From Chrysaora quinquecirrha (lineage: Eukaryota > Cnidaria > Scyphozoa > Semaeostomeae > Pelagiidae), in assembly GCA_014526335.1 (NCBI GenBank), contig JACTAT010000223.1, positions 62,001 through 126,000 of the forward strand: a stretch of DNA of 64,000 nt, written 5' to 3'. Position numbers and translations under genes: made by a program. The notes below the pieces were generated by a model. That model saw only the letters and a program-made list of their open reading frames with translations, did no database searches and was not told where the DNA came from. Below, one piece after another: positions 32,839-40,838 of this stretch (the first letter of the stretch is position 1; the number at the start of each line of letters is the position of its first letter).

Positions 32839-33117
32839 TTAATTACTAGGTTTGAGATGACTTATATATTCTTGTAAACTTTTATCAGACTTTCTTAGAG
32901 CCTTAATATACCTTTCTTGATCTTCCCATATTACGCATTTATTAGACAGGAAGCAATACAAGAGTTTCGTCAGTCTACCATTACCATTTGGAAAAGGATG
33001 TATTTGTAAAATCTTTCGCAGAAATTTGTGAGTTTGAATATTTCTATCATCCAAGAGTTTAGCAAGTTCTTTCTCAATATCTTCAGGTTTACAATTAGTG
33101 ACTCTCACCATCCTCAT
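32839..33117 (-). CDS. Fic-motif protein
   Basis: A 92-codon frame with the Fic active-site loop ILQIHPFPNGNGRLTKLL (consensus HPFxNGNGR; the catalytic His, the Asn and Arg are present). Fic enzymes transfer AMP or related groups onto target hydroxyls. At 92 residues it is shorter than a full Fic domain, covering only the last helices and the catalytic loop. Its N-terminus overlaps the end of the PolB-associated fragment by 23 bases in another frame. It is a truncated domain, possibly acquired by the element. Activity is doubtful without the flap and preceding helices. Confidence 0.6.
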   Translation of the reverse strand: MRMVRVTNCKPEDIEKELAKLLDDRNIQTHKFLRKILQIHPFPNGNGRLTKLLYCFLSNKCVIWEDQERYIKALRKSDKSLQEYISHLKPSN

Positions 33118-33382
33118 TTAATACCAATAGCAAATGCACATGTTTTTCACGATGAGCTTTAGTTATTCTTACTGGTTCAATTTTGCCATCTTCATCGGTA
33201 TAGATTTTGATTGAAATGTTGTTGTTTATTTCAAATGTATCAATCATCTTTTCATCGTCTGCTGTTACTGGATATGACAATCCTTCACAATTAAGTTCAT
33301 CCGAGTATGGGTAATACTTTGCAACTCTTTGTGGGTTTGTTGCTGGTGGATGTAGGGCAGATAGGATTGCCCAGATGAAGTA
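33095..33382 (-). pseudogene. PolB-associated N-terminal domain fragment
   Basis: The open stretch from about 33382 to 33095 begins FIWAILSALHPPATNPQRV, continues with KYYPYSDELNCEGLSYPV and ISIKIYTDEDG, and ends RITKAHREKHVHLLLV. I recognise this series from proteins linked to Polinton-type DNA polymerase B genes in invertebrates, where it precedes a zinc finger and the exonuclease domain. Here it has no start codon and stops 10 residues later, so it is a piece only. The 3' continuation has been replaced by the Fic-motif frame. Confidence 0.45.
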
Positions 33383-33427
33383 TTATTGTCTCTGTTTTCA
33401 ATATTGATGACGGCTTGCTTGTTGTTT

Positions 33428-33715
33428 TCAATATTGATGTATGTAGGTAGTTGTAAATACTTTCCACAACGTATAATTTGAGAAGTTCATATAATTTATG
33501 GAGTTGAATGTATAGACATCATGTGGCATCTCATTTTGATTCTTGTGCTGAAGTGTTTCTGACAAACATCGCAAGAAAATCGAGATCTCTTCTTCGATGA
33601 AGTTGATTGAAAATCTGCTTCTTGACAACTTCTCTTCGTGATTGATTTCTAACAGAACTAATTCCGCTTCGATTTTCATAAACGATTGGAACGCTACGTT
33701 TGAATTATTATTCAA
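33428..33715 (-). CDS. Small unrecognised protein next to promoter-like block B
   Basis: A 95-codon frame. The first ATG may be at 33682 (MKIEAELVLLEINHEEK), as the upstream part overlaps promoter-like block B. It is acidic in its first half and rich in Asn, Ser and Tyr later. No domain recognised. Confidence 0.35.
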   Translation of the reverse strand: MNNNSNVAFQSFMKIEAELVLLEINHEEKLSRSRFSINFIEEEISIFLRCLSETLQHKNQNEMPHDVYTFNSINYMNFSNYTLWKVFTTTYIHQY

Positions 33716-33730
33716 TCAGATTGTAGGATT
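33685..33730 (-). promoter_or_regulatory. Duplicated promoter-like block B
   Basis: Minus-strand CCTACAATCTGATTG, AATAATTC, AAACG and CGTT in the same order and spacing as block A (32013-32053), followed by a TTTATGAAAAT stretch where A has TATAAAAT, and a similar AGTTCTGTTAG / AGTTCTAAC start region. Two copies 1.7 kb apart, each upstream of a frame, suggest a shared control element. Confidence 0.5.
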
Positions 33731-33850
33731 TCTCGTTTCTAGAATCTTCTGGAACATTCTGGAAACTTCTAGAAAGTTCTAATGAATCAGATGGCATCAG
33801 CATAATCTGATGATATCATCGATAGTTGAATGTCAGAACATCCTTCCTAG

Positions 33851-34108
33851 GACTCTTCAAAAAGAGGTTGGAGAAACCAACACGCTAGATTAAAAACCAT
33901 CTCACTATAGCGCGACCTGATGAAGTTATTAGAGTCAGAGGACTCTAGAAAATGAGGTTGGATAACCCCTTGCACTAGATTAAAAACCATCACACTATAG
34001 CGCGATGACGTCACTAGAGTCGGGAGACTCTTGAAAACGAAGTTGGAGATACCATCGTGCTAGATTAAAAACCATCACACTATAGCACGACCTGATGACG
34101 TCGCTAAG
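33851..34108. repeat. Three tandem copies of an 83-90-bp unit
   Basis: Copies at 33851-33940, 33941-34025 and 34026-34108 share GACTC, AGGTTGGA, GCTAGATTAAAAACCATC, CACTATAGCGCGA and TGATGACGTC. The middle copy contains a palindromic TGACGTCA (34006-34013). They close the virus-like block on its upstream side and could be an origin, an enhancer or part of a terminal repeat. Confidence 0.9.
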
Positions 34109-34109
34109 G

Positions 34110-34840
34110 ACCTCACTGTGCTGGAATCCTCGTGTGCACGATTCACCGCTTTGCTCGTCCGCCAACTGTGCTCTTCTGCCAAGTGTGCTTGTCTGCCTGT
34201 TTCCATACCACTAAACAATACTAAATCATTTACATCGCCAACCAAGAATAATAGCTGAAAGTTTTGTGCTCAAAATGTTGTGTATTTCAATGCTAGTGCA
34301 AGTTATAAATAGTAATTAATTAACATAATTTTATAATTAACATAATTTTAGTCATTTACATAATTTTTGCGAGTGCCACACAAAATTATTCCAACCTTAC
34401 AGATAGATTTGTGATTCAATGGACACTGGCCTTTTTCATGTCCACTATCTCTGACAACCACCAGTGGTCGGTGGATCCAGACTAGTGCAAGCATAGCTCA
34501 AGCACCAGTCAGATATCCGTAGTTTAGTCAACATTTTTTCCAAATAGATGTTATAATATGATCTATGACCGATATTAAATTAATGTGTACCTTGATCTAT
34601 TGAGATAATGATTTTTTTTATTGCAGTTCCTCAGTTTTAAAGAATTCATGTTTTTGAAGGAAACCATATTTGATCAAATTTGATACAACATAATACAACC
34701 TCTCTGCAATACATTCTCTTCTCTCTGCCAATACATTCTCAGGACTGCACAGCTTTTCTGTGCGTCATGTGATAATGAAAGTGTTTGATTGCATGATTAT
34801 AGACTCTCCCTTCAATCACAGCATACAGACATGGTTTTGA
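34110..34840. other. No gene seen
   Basis: AT-rich with short tandem TAATTAACATAATTTT copies near 34313-34370. No coding evidence. Confidence 0.4.
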
Positions 34841-34844
34841 TGGT

Positions 34845-35100
34845 TCTGTGCGATTCTGGCAGGAGCACCAGTGCTGTTTGAAATATATCTGTCACAGCCA
34901 ATAATTGCAGCCTGTACTGATGCTCCATTTAGACGTGAGCACTAGTGAAATTTAAAAAGTTCTTCATTGACCAATGATATTCATTCACACTTTAGTTCGT
35001 ATATTCTGGTGGGAGCACTGGTGACTGTTTTGAATGTTGTTCCCCAGCCATTCAATTGTATCATGCAAATTCACATGACAGGGTCACATGGTATTTTGAT
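34845..35100. repeat. Diverged two-copy repeat, period about 155-165 bp
   Basis: ATTCTGGCAGGAGCACCAGTG (about 34852) and ATTCTGGTGGGAGCACTGGTG (about 35004) open two related blocks. Both are followed by TGTTT, a CCAG/CAGCC-AATT stretch and a CAC/AGTGA region. Origin unknown. Confidence 0.5.
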
Positions 35101-35164
35101 TGAAGGTTGTATCGGAGTCAGACAGCTTCTGGTGTCTAGTAATGGTGGCAAGATGTGTAGAAAC

Positions 35165-37486
35165 TGGTCTTGATAGTGTACTAAAGTTATTCAAAGAATC
35201 ATATAGTCTAAGAGAAGTTGTTTATTGTTTTTATGTTCATAATCAATTGTTTTAAAGATATTTAAAGTGAAGAGGAGACATTTTTACTGGATGAACTAGC
35301 AAGAAGGACCGCAAAAATTGGAGATGAGTTACTGATGCCTTGTGAATTTGGTCGTTTACAATTCCCAGCCAGTCAGGAAAACCATGCAAACAATTTTCAA
35401 TCTTCTAAATAAGTAAGTAGATTGCCAGGAAATTACTGGTTTTCCAACCTAAAATTATTTTGGTATCCTAAGGCTTATAAAAAGCCAGGCTGGATGAGCT
35501 GATGCCGAGCATAATCAATCATATTTGATAGGATAAAGGGGTCAGGGAGTGGATTCTTCTTCTATTTTTTGGCATCCAAACATATTTCCAAAAATTAGAA
35601 ATGGCCATAAAAGCTTCAGGAAACCTTCAATAATCAGTTGATAAATTCATGTTGAAGCCGAGAAATCACAATCCTCAATCGGCAAACCACAAGGGTAGAA
35701 ATGTCTCTTCCAATTCGCTTTTCATTGTCATGTTACTGAATAATCCTAATCTACATGTGATGAGACTATATCCTGCCTTACATAAACTTGTCAGGTTTTC
35801 GATAACAGTATATTTCATTTTTTAAGTTCTGAAGGATTCAGAAAATTATTTCTTGAACCTGTCAAAACTTATTGTTAAATCAATTTTTGCTGCAGAGCAG
35901 TGCCTGTGTAGCAAAAATATAATCTGATCATAACTCGAAATTTTTTTGTGTGTGTTTGTAGCTTGTTGGTTTCCTTTCATTTTCAAAAGAAGGCTTCTCA
36001 GTTGAATGTTTTGGTCTTTCCATCCGTCTTTTTGTCTACTATTTTTAAGTGGAAAAACTCACTAACATAGACACAGGTCGCCATGCAACATAAAGATAAA
36101 TTTTCAATGCCAAATGTGCAAAATGTTTATTTAATTTATTAGAATCTTAGATGTACCATCTGCTTCAGCTATCTACAGATGCCTTATTTCAAAAGCATTG
36201 ACTTCAAAAAGGCCTAAGTGTCATCGATGTTAGGCCTGTTGGCCTTTTTCTCCACTGCACTGCTGCTCGGGCCCTTCAGACTCAGCAGACTGCACTGATT
36301 GTTGATAAATATTTCAAATTTTTCATGGGTTCTCATGGTAATCTCCCCAATACACTGGCTGGTCTTCTGCTGCTCCAAGTTTTGGCTCCAAGCAGAATTT
36401 CCTTAACACTTTTCACAGCTAGTAATAGATTCTTTCTTCCTTTTTCTGACGAATTCAAAAGCCATGACTATACACCCTTGCCTGAAATATGTGATTTGTT
36501 TCATCGAAATTATTTCTTTTAGAATTTCCAAATCTACCCCCAGAAAACTTTCCTTCTCAAATTGACAGTAGTGTGATTCTATGAAAACAAATGCAATAGC
36601 TTTCTGTGGTTCTATGTTTATGTCTTTCACATTTTTATTAAACAAACAGTGTTGGAAATTGCTTGTTTAATGCTTGCTCGATTGCTTTAGTTGTCAATGA
36701 GAGTTTATCTTTTTGTCTGAGATTTCTCTCAAGCATTGAAATTGCTTTGAATCTTGATTATTATGCATCACATCCAGTTATAAATAATGCACACAGACAA
36801 CGTGCATTTTTTAGGACACAGCTTTCCTTTCCTCCTTGTTTTGTAATCATCAGAAAAGTATCAGAAACATGATAGAATTGCGGCTGTTCTTTCTGAATCC
36901 GTTAATACAGTTAAAAATAATGAGTCTGGACCATTTTACATTTTTGAGTCTTCTCTCATTATGATGTTTAATCAAACAGCCAGTAGAAACCTAATATCCA
37001 AAAAACATGAAGATAGGCTTCAATATTAATGCAAATCTTTTTAACTGCTCTGTCTAGTCAAGGTTGAATTCATCTAGCAGCGGAAGTATCGACATATTAC
37101 ATTGTGCAATGGTACCTATTGCGATTTTATTAAATTACAAAATTCTGACAGAAAAGACCACTATAATCCTCTTCTACCTTCAACATCTATAGGGAATAAA
37201 TTTGAACTCAGAGGTGGTAAATCAAAGCAAAATCCACTGAAATATCACAATCAACTATGAATGTATGTGTTAAGCAACAACATTTTTTACCATCCATAAA
37301 CACATCCAGTGAACCTATCCGGACCAGCACTCCTGGGGCAAGATGTACAATTTATAAACCATCCATCTTGTCATGTAAGAGAAAAAGCCAGCTAACAATG
37401 ACTGTGTTTTTGCCAATGAAGATACAAGTAAATTTATTGGGGAAAAATTTAAAATAACACATGAAAGCCCATCAGCATAACCTGTA
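35165..37486. other. Presumed upstream part of the hAT element and flanking DNA
   Basis: No solid coding region. CAGGGAGTGGATTC near 35547 vaguely resembles the hAT right end CAGGGGCGGATCC, but the flanking 8 bp do not match, so I do not set a left end. Short frames near 37257-37460 may be the start of the hAT coding sequence. Confidence 0.3.
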
Positions 37487-37589
37487 TTGCCTCAAAAGCC
37501 TGGTCTTCAACAGCCACAAGAGACATGTTCTGATGCAAACAATATTGGCAATTTTTTTATAATATCTTTGCAATGCATGGAAGTCAGAT

Positions 37590-37933
37590 TGTACTTAAAA
37601 AATCCCCCAAATTCTTCTAATCAAAAATTTCAGTACAGCCGGTTCCCTTTGTTCTTTTCTTTGTTGACATACTTAGAGCTACTTCATGGTGCCTTCTGCA
37701 TCAACAGTGTATTGTATGCTGGGGAATTCAAGCTTGGTGCTTCTAAGCTCAATCATTTGTTCAAGCCACCAAATTTGTCGACAGCATTAAGTGCTATAAG
37801 GTTCATGCATCAAGATCTGAAATACACAAGACAGCGACATTAAGAGGTACAGGTTTCCGAGCATGTATGGAAAATAAGACACCATCCATCAAAGTCCAGT
37901 ACAACTCCAAGATTTCAAAACAGATTGCAGAAA
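37590..37933 (+). pseudogene. hAT transposase, N-terminal block (TTF-type zinc finger)
   Basis: FQYSRFPLFF, then LHGAFCINSVLYAGEFKLGA and LNHLFKPPNLSTAL (37625-37790) correspond to the TTF-type zinc-finger region of DUF4371 hAT transposases. One position usually occupied by Cys is Ser here. After a shift near 37845 the frame continues VQYNSKISKQIAE to 37933, where the Penelope element entered. Confidence 0.75.
37922..37933. repeat. Target-site duplication of the Penelope-like element, left copy
   Basis: AGATTGCAGAAA is identical to 39818-39829. Confidence 0.85.
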
Positions 37934-37968
37934 GCGAAGTTTCTGTTTAATAGCGCATTTGCGAGAAA

Positions 37969-38061
37969 TTGCAGAAGAAAAACGACAACTTTTATTTTCG
38001 AAAAAGACATGTTTCGGATTACTCAATCCATCTTCAGTTAATGAGAAATTAAAATAAAAAC
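37969..38061 (-). repeat. Penelope left terminal arm (inverted copy)
   Basis: Near-exact reverse complement of 39725-39817; the clearest difference is TTTTTCG versus TTTTACG next to the ribozyme-like core. Confidence 0.95.
38006..38037 (-). ncRNA. Hammerhead ribozyme-like motif, left arm
   Basis: On the minus strand: CTGAAGA (fits CUGANGA), a 5-bp stem GGATT/AATCC closed by GAGT, then GAAAC and the palindrome ACATGT ending in the cleavage-type triplet GTC. This matches the minimal type I hammerheads with very short stem III known in Penelope-like elements. Stem I pairing is weak beyond two pairs, so activity is uncertain. Confidence 0.6.
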
Positions 38062-38082
38062 TTAGGTCGTTAAAAAAGAAAG

Positions 38083-39590
38083 GTGTTATTGATAATTAAA
38101 TACGATAACGTCTATCCATCTGGTTCACAGCCTGGTAGAATATATGGTTTACCCAAGATGCATAAGGCTCGTTCTCCCAATGCACCACCCCCTTTTCGTC
38201 CTATAGTTTCGTCATTTCAAACCTACAATTATGCTTTAGCTAAGTATTTATGTTCCTTACTAGATCCGGTCATTCCCAAAGATAATTTTGTCAAGGATAC
38301 GTTTTCATTTGTCGAAGAGGTTAATAATTTAAGCACCTATGATAATTTCATGGTTTCTTTTGACGTAGAAAGTCTTTTTACAAATATTCCATTAGAAGAA
38401 TGTATCCAGTTAGCTGTTGATTACATTTTTAAGGCCTACCCAGATTTCAAAATTAGCAACGAAGATCTCAAGAAGTTATTTTCCTTTGCCACGGCACAAA
38501 CCCATTTTTTATTTAATGGTAATTGCTATGACCAGGTCGATGGAGTTGCCATGGGATCGCCACTTGCCACAGTTTTGGCTAACCTTTTCATGGGTCACCA
38601 TGAAAAGATTTGGGTCAGTTCTTACACGGATCCGGATATTTTATTTTACCGTCGTTACGTTGACGACACGTTCTGCCTTTTTAAGAACGAACAGGACGCG
38701 CTATTATTCTTTGATTTCATAAATAAACAACACAACAACATCAAATTTACCATGGAAAAACAGGTTGATAATGAATTGCCTTTTCTGGACGTTCTTGTTA
38801 GTAATAGTAATTCAGGGTCGAGTTTAACATCTGTTTATCGTAAGAAGACATATACGGGCCTCCTCACCAACTTTTTTAGTTTTACTGCATTTACTTACAA
38901 GATCGGTCTTATTAGAAATCTTGTTGATCGTACATATAAGATAAATAACACTGAAAGGGGTTTCCAAAGTGATATAAAAGAATTAACTAAGATCTTTAAT
39001 AAGAATCTTTACCCTTCCTATATCATTGAAAAGGTTATTCAATCATATCTCGATAAGAAACGCACAACAGGTTCTAATTCTTCTCCCAATAGTGTCTCAT
39101 CTAACAGGGAAACCACTAGCCCCAGCTATTTGAAGCTTCCTTACATTGGGCGTTTCTCTCTTGCCACCAAGCATAAAATTAAGAATATTGTTAAACGTTA
39201 TTGTTCTGATTTAGATATTAAACTTGTTTTCACATCCTTTATATTACGTAATTTGTTTAAGGTTAAGGATTCTGTGCCCAAATGCCTCAGATCTCGTGTA
39301 GTTTACAAATTTTTTGTGCCGGATGCAGTAACGCATCTTATGTCGAGGAAACAAGCCGCCATCTTTCTATACGGATCCGTCGGCATTCGGTCACAGATAA
39401 GAATTCACACATTCTTAAACATTTTAAGGACTCTCCTGGTTGTCATGAATTTTGCTCTGAGGACTCTTTTACAGTTCTGGATACCGCCCACACGTCTTTT
39501 CAATTAAAAATCAAGGAAGCCTTACACATATCTTGGGAGAAGCCCTCTCTCAATAGGCAGCTTTACCATTATAATTTGACTTTAGTATAA
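38083..39590 (+). pseudogene. Penelope-like reverse transcriptase/GIY-YIG endonuclease, one frameshift
   Basis: The reverse-transcriptase core is intact: GRIYGLPKMHK, FDVESLFTNIPLEE (motif A), GVAMGSPLATVLANLF (motif B), FYRRYVDDTF (motif C, catalytic YVDD) and LPFLDVLV (motif D/E region). The GIY-YIG-type endonuclease follows at about 39310-39590 in another frame: CAGCSNASYVEETSRHLSIR, with the Arg and later Glu (KIKEALHI) regions present. The change of frame occurs at a run of six T (39310-39315); one T fewer would join the domains. The N-terminal third of a full-length protein is missing and the first codons have no convincing start. With the frameshift the reverse-transcriptase frame stops at 39507. 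Confidence 0.9.
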
Positions 39591-39724
39591 TAGTTTCGGC
39601 GTTTTTTGTTTTCCTTTTGTTTTTTCTTTGTTTTTTACACTTTAATTGTAATAAGGTTTTTTAGATCTTTTCCCTTTTGCCTCTTTAAATTATTATTGTT
39701 ACCTAGCTTTGTAATAAATTCAAC

Positions 39725-39817
39725 GTTTTTATTTTAATTTCTCATTAACTGAAGATGGATTGAGTAATCCGAAACATGTCTTTTACGAAAATAAAAGTTG
39801 TCGTTTTTCTTCTGCAA
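39725..39817 (+). repeat. Penelope right terminal arm
   Basis: Partner of 37969-38061; contains the second hammerhead-like motif and ends right at the target duplication. Confidence 0.95.
39749..39780 (+). ncRNA. Hammerhead ribozyme-like motif, right arm
   Basis: Identical core to the left arm (CTGAAGA, GGATT/AATCC stem, GAAAC, ACATGT, GTC), here on the plus strand. Confidence 0.6.
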
Positions 39818-40215
39818 AGATTGCAGAAAACCGGAAAAAGGTGAGGCCTATTGTTGATATTGTAATTATGTGTGGAGGAAATAGCATTCCTCTGCATGGG
39901 AATTGTAATGACTCCACATAAATTGAGAATAAAAAAATCCAAGAAATGTACAGGCAATTGCAAGTCTTCTGGCCTGATGCAGAAAAAATGCTTTTTTTAT
40001 AGATAATTGAAAATGCTTCGAAATCTGCAATGTATCAATGAAAAAACAACTCAAAATTAAATTGTGAGAATATGCGGCAATGTTATAATATTAAAGCTTG
40101 TAAATGATATGCAAAAAGCAAGGTTCTTTTCTATTCTTGGTTACATAGCTGCTGATATCAGCAACCTGGAGCAAATGGCAGTTGTGATTCGCTTTGTAGA
40201 TAAGAATTCTTCTAT
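39818..40215 (+). pseudogene. hAT transposase, middle block (DUF4371)
   Basis: Starting in the right target duplication (39818-39829), the frame continues ENRKKVRPIVDIVIMCGG and IPLHGN, then stops near 39919. Further on (40080-40210) comes MQKARFFSILGYIAADISNL then MAVVIRFVDKNSS, all standard DUF4371/hAT blocks. The position where hAT elements usually have a catalytic Asp (ADExTD) reads GYIAADI. It ends at AT (40214-40215), the left target duplication of the ISL2EU element. Confidence 0.85.
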
Positions 40216-40838
40216 AAGCCTTTTCATGGTTACGGCTACCATTTTGAATTAGGTAGGAATTCTAACAATAATGGCGGCTCGCTTGTAAACAAGAAAAATC
40301 GAAAAACTTTCAAGGCTCTGTAAGAGACATCTCTAAAAGTAAAGCTTAAGATTTACAGAGAATTATATACAAAAATTATTATATATTTGATATAGATGCT
40401 TACGAGGTTGATCAATTTAATTTTTCTTCTTCATTTTCCGCGATCTTTGCAGCGACCCAAAATTGGCCTAGCCAAAACGTTGATCGGCGAGAACTGTTAT
40501 TGATTCTGTGCAGGGAGACTTAGAGCAGATCTTTTTAGTTTACTCGGTCCCTTATGAAATGAACTCTCTTCTGTGGAAAATTCATCGTCATAGACCTCCT
40601 TTTCAAAAAGTTACATGTGCTCAAAGTTCCCAAATCACATGTACTCCCCGCGTTCTCGTCATTCCATTTGACCCATCGAAAACATGCAGATGTTACGCAG
40701 ACCCACGTACATCCGCGTACATGGTATTTCTTATTTTATTGGATGAAAAAATGGAGAAAACCCTACTAGCAATATTTTATTGGTTAAATTACAAAGGGGA
40801 TCTCACAGAAATGCATGATGAATGATTCACCGGGTTTA
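40216..40838 (+). repeat. ISL2EU left terminal inverted repeat
   Basis: Matches the reverse complement of about 44504-45124 with only scattered differences (for example ACGTACATCC versus ACGTATATCC near 40712). It includes the ATG of the YqaJ gene at its inner edge. Confidence 0.95.

Larger units (their letters stand above)
31246..34108 (-). mobile_element. Polinton/adintovirus-like fragment (endogenous virus-like block)
   Basis: A compact minus-strand cluster of six short frames with little spacing, two promoter-like duplicates and a terminal tandem repeat. This layout is unlike the intron-rich surroundings. The reasons for Polinton/adintovirus affinity are a fragment resembling the domain found N-terminal to Polinton-type PolB (33095-33382), two small strongly basic proteins as in such virions, and a hydrophobic-start small protein. 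The hallmark genes (full PolB, integrase, capsid, packaging ATPase) are not in the block, so it is a remnant or a defective derivative. No terminal inverted repeat or target duplication was found. The assignment is inference. Confidence 0.45.
37934..39817 (+). mobile_element. Penelope-like retroelement with inverted terminal arms
   Basis: A 1.9-kb insertion inside the hAT gene, flanked by a 12-bp duplication. It encodes a reverse transcriptase and a GIY-YIG endonuclease, the signature pair of Penelope-like elements. A 93-bp sequence at the right end (39725-39817) recurs inverted near the left end (37969-38061) with few differences. Each arm holds a hammerhead-like motif. The coding region lacks the N-terminal part normally preceding the reverse-transcriptase core, so this is a 5'-truncated copy, as is usual for the group. 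The 35 bp between the left duplication and the left arm are unexplained. Confidence 0.9.

Noticed and set aside
34006..34013. TGACGTCA as a functional CRE
   Set aside because: Only one of the three tandem units has the full palindrome; no evidence of function beyond the sequence word.
35547..35562. CAGGGAGTGGATTC as left end of the hAT element
   Set aside because: Resembles the right end, but the flanking 8 bp do not match ACCTCTGA and the match is imperfect; left end left open.
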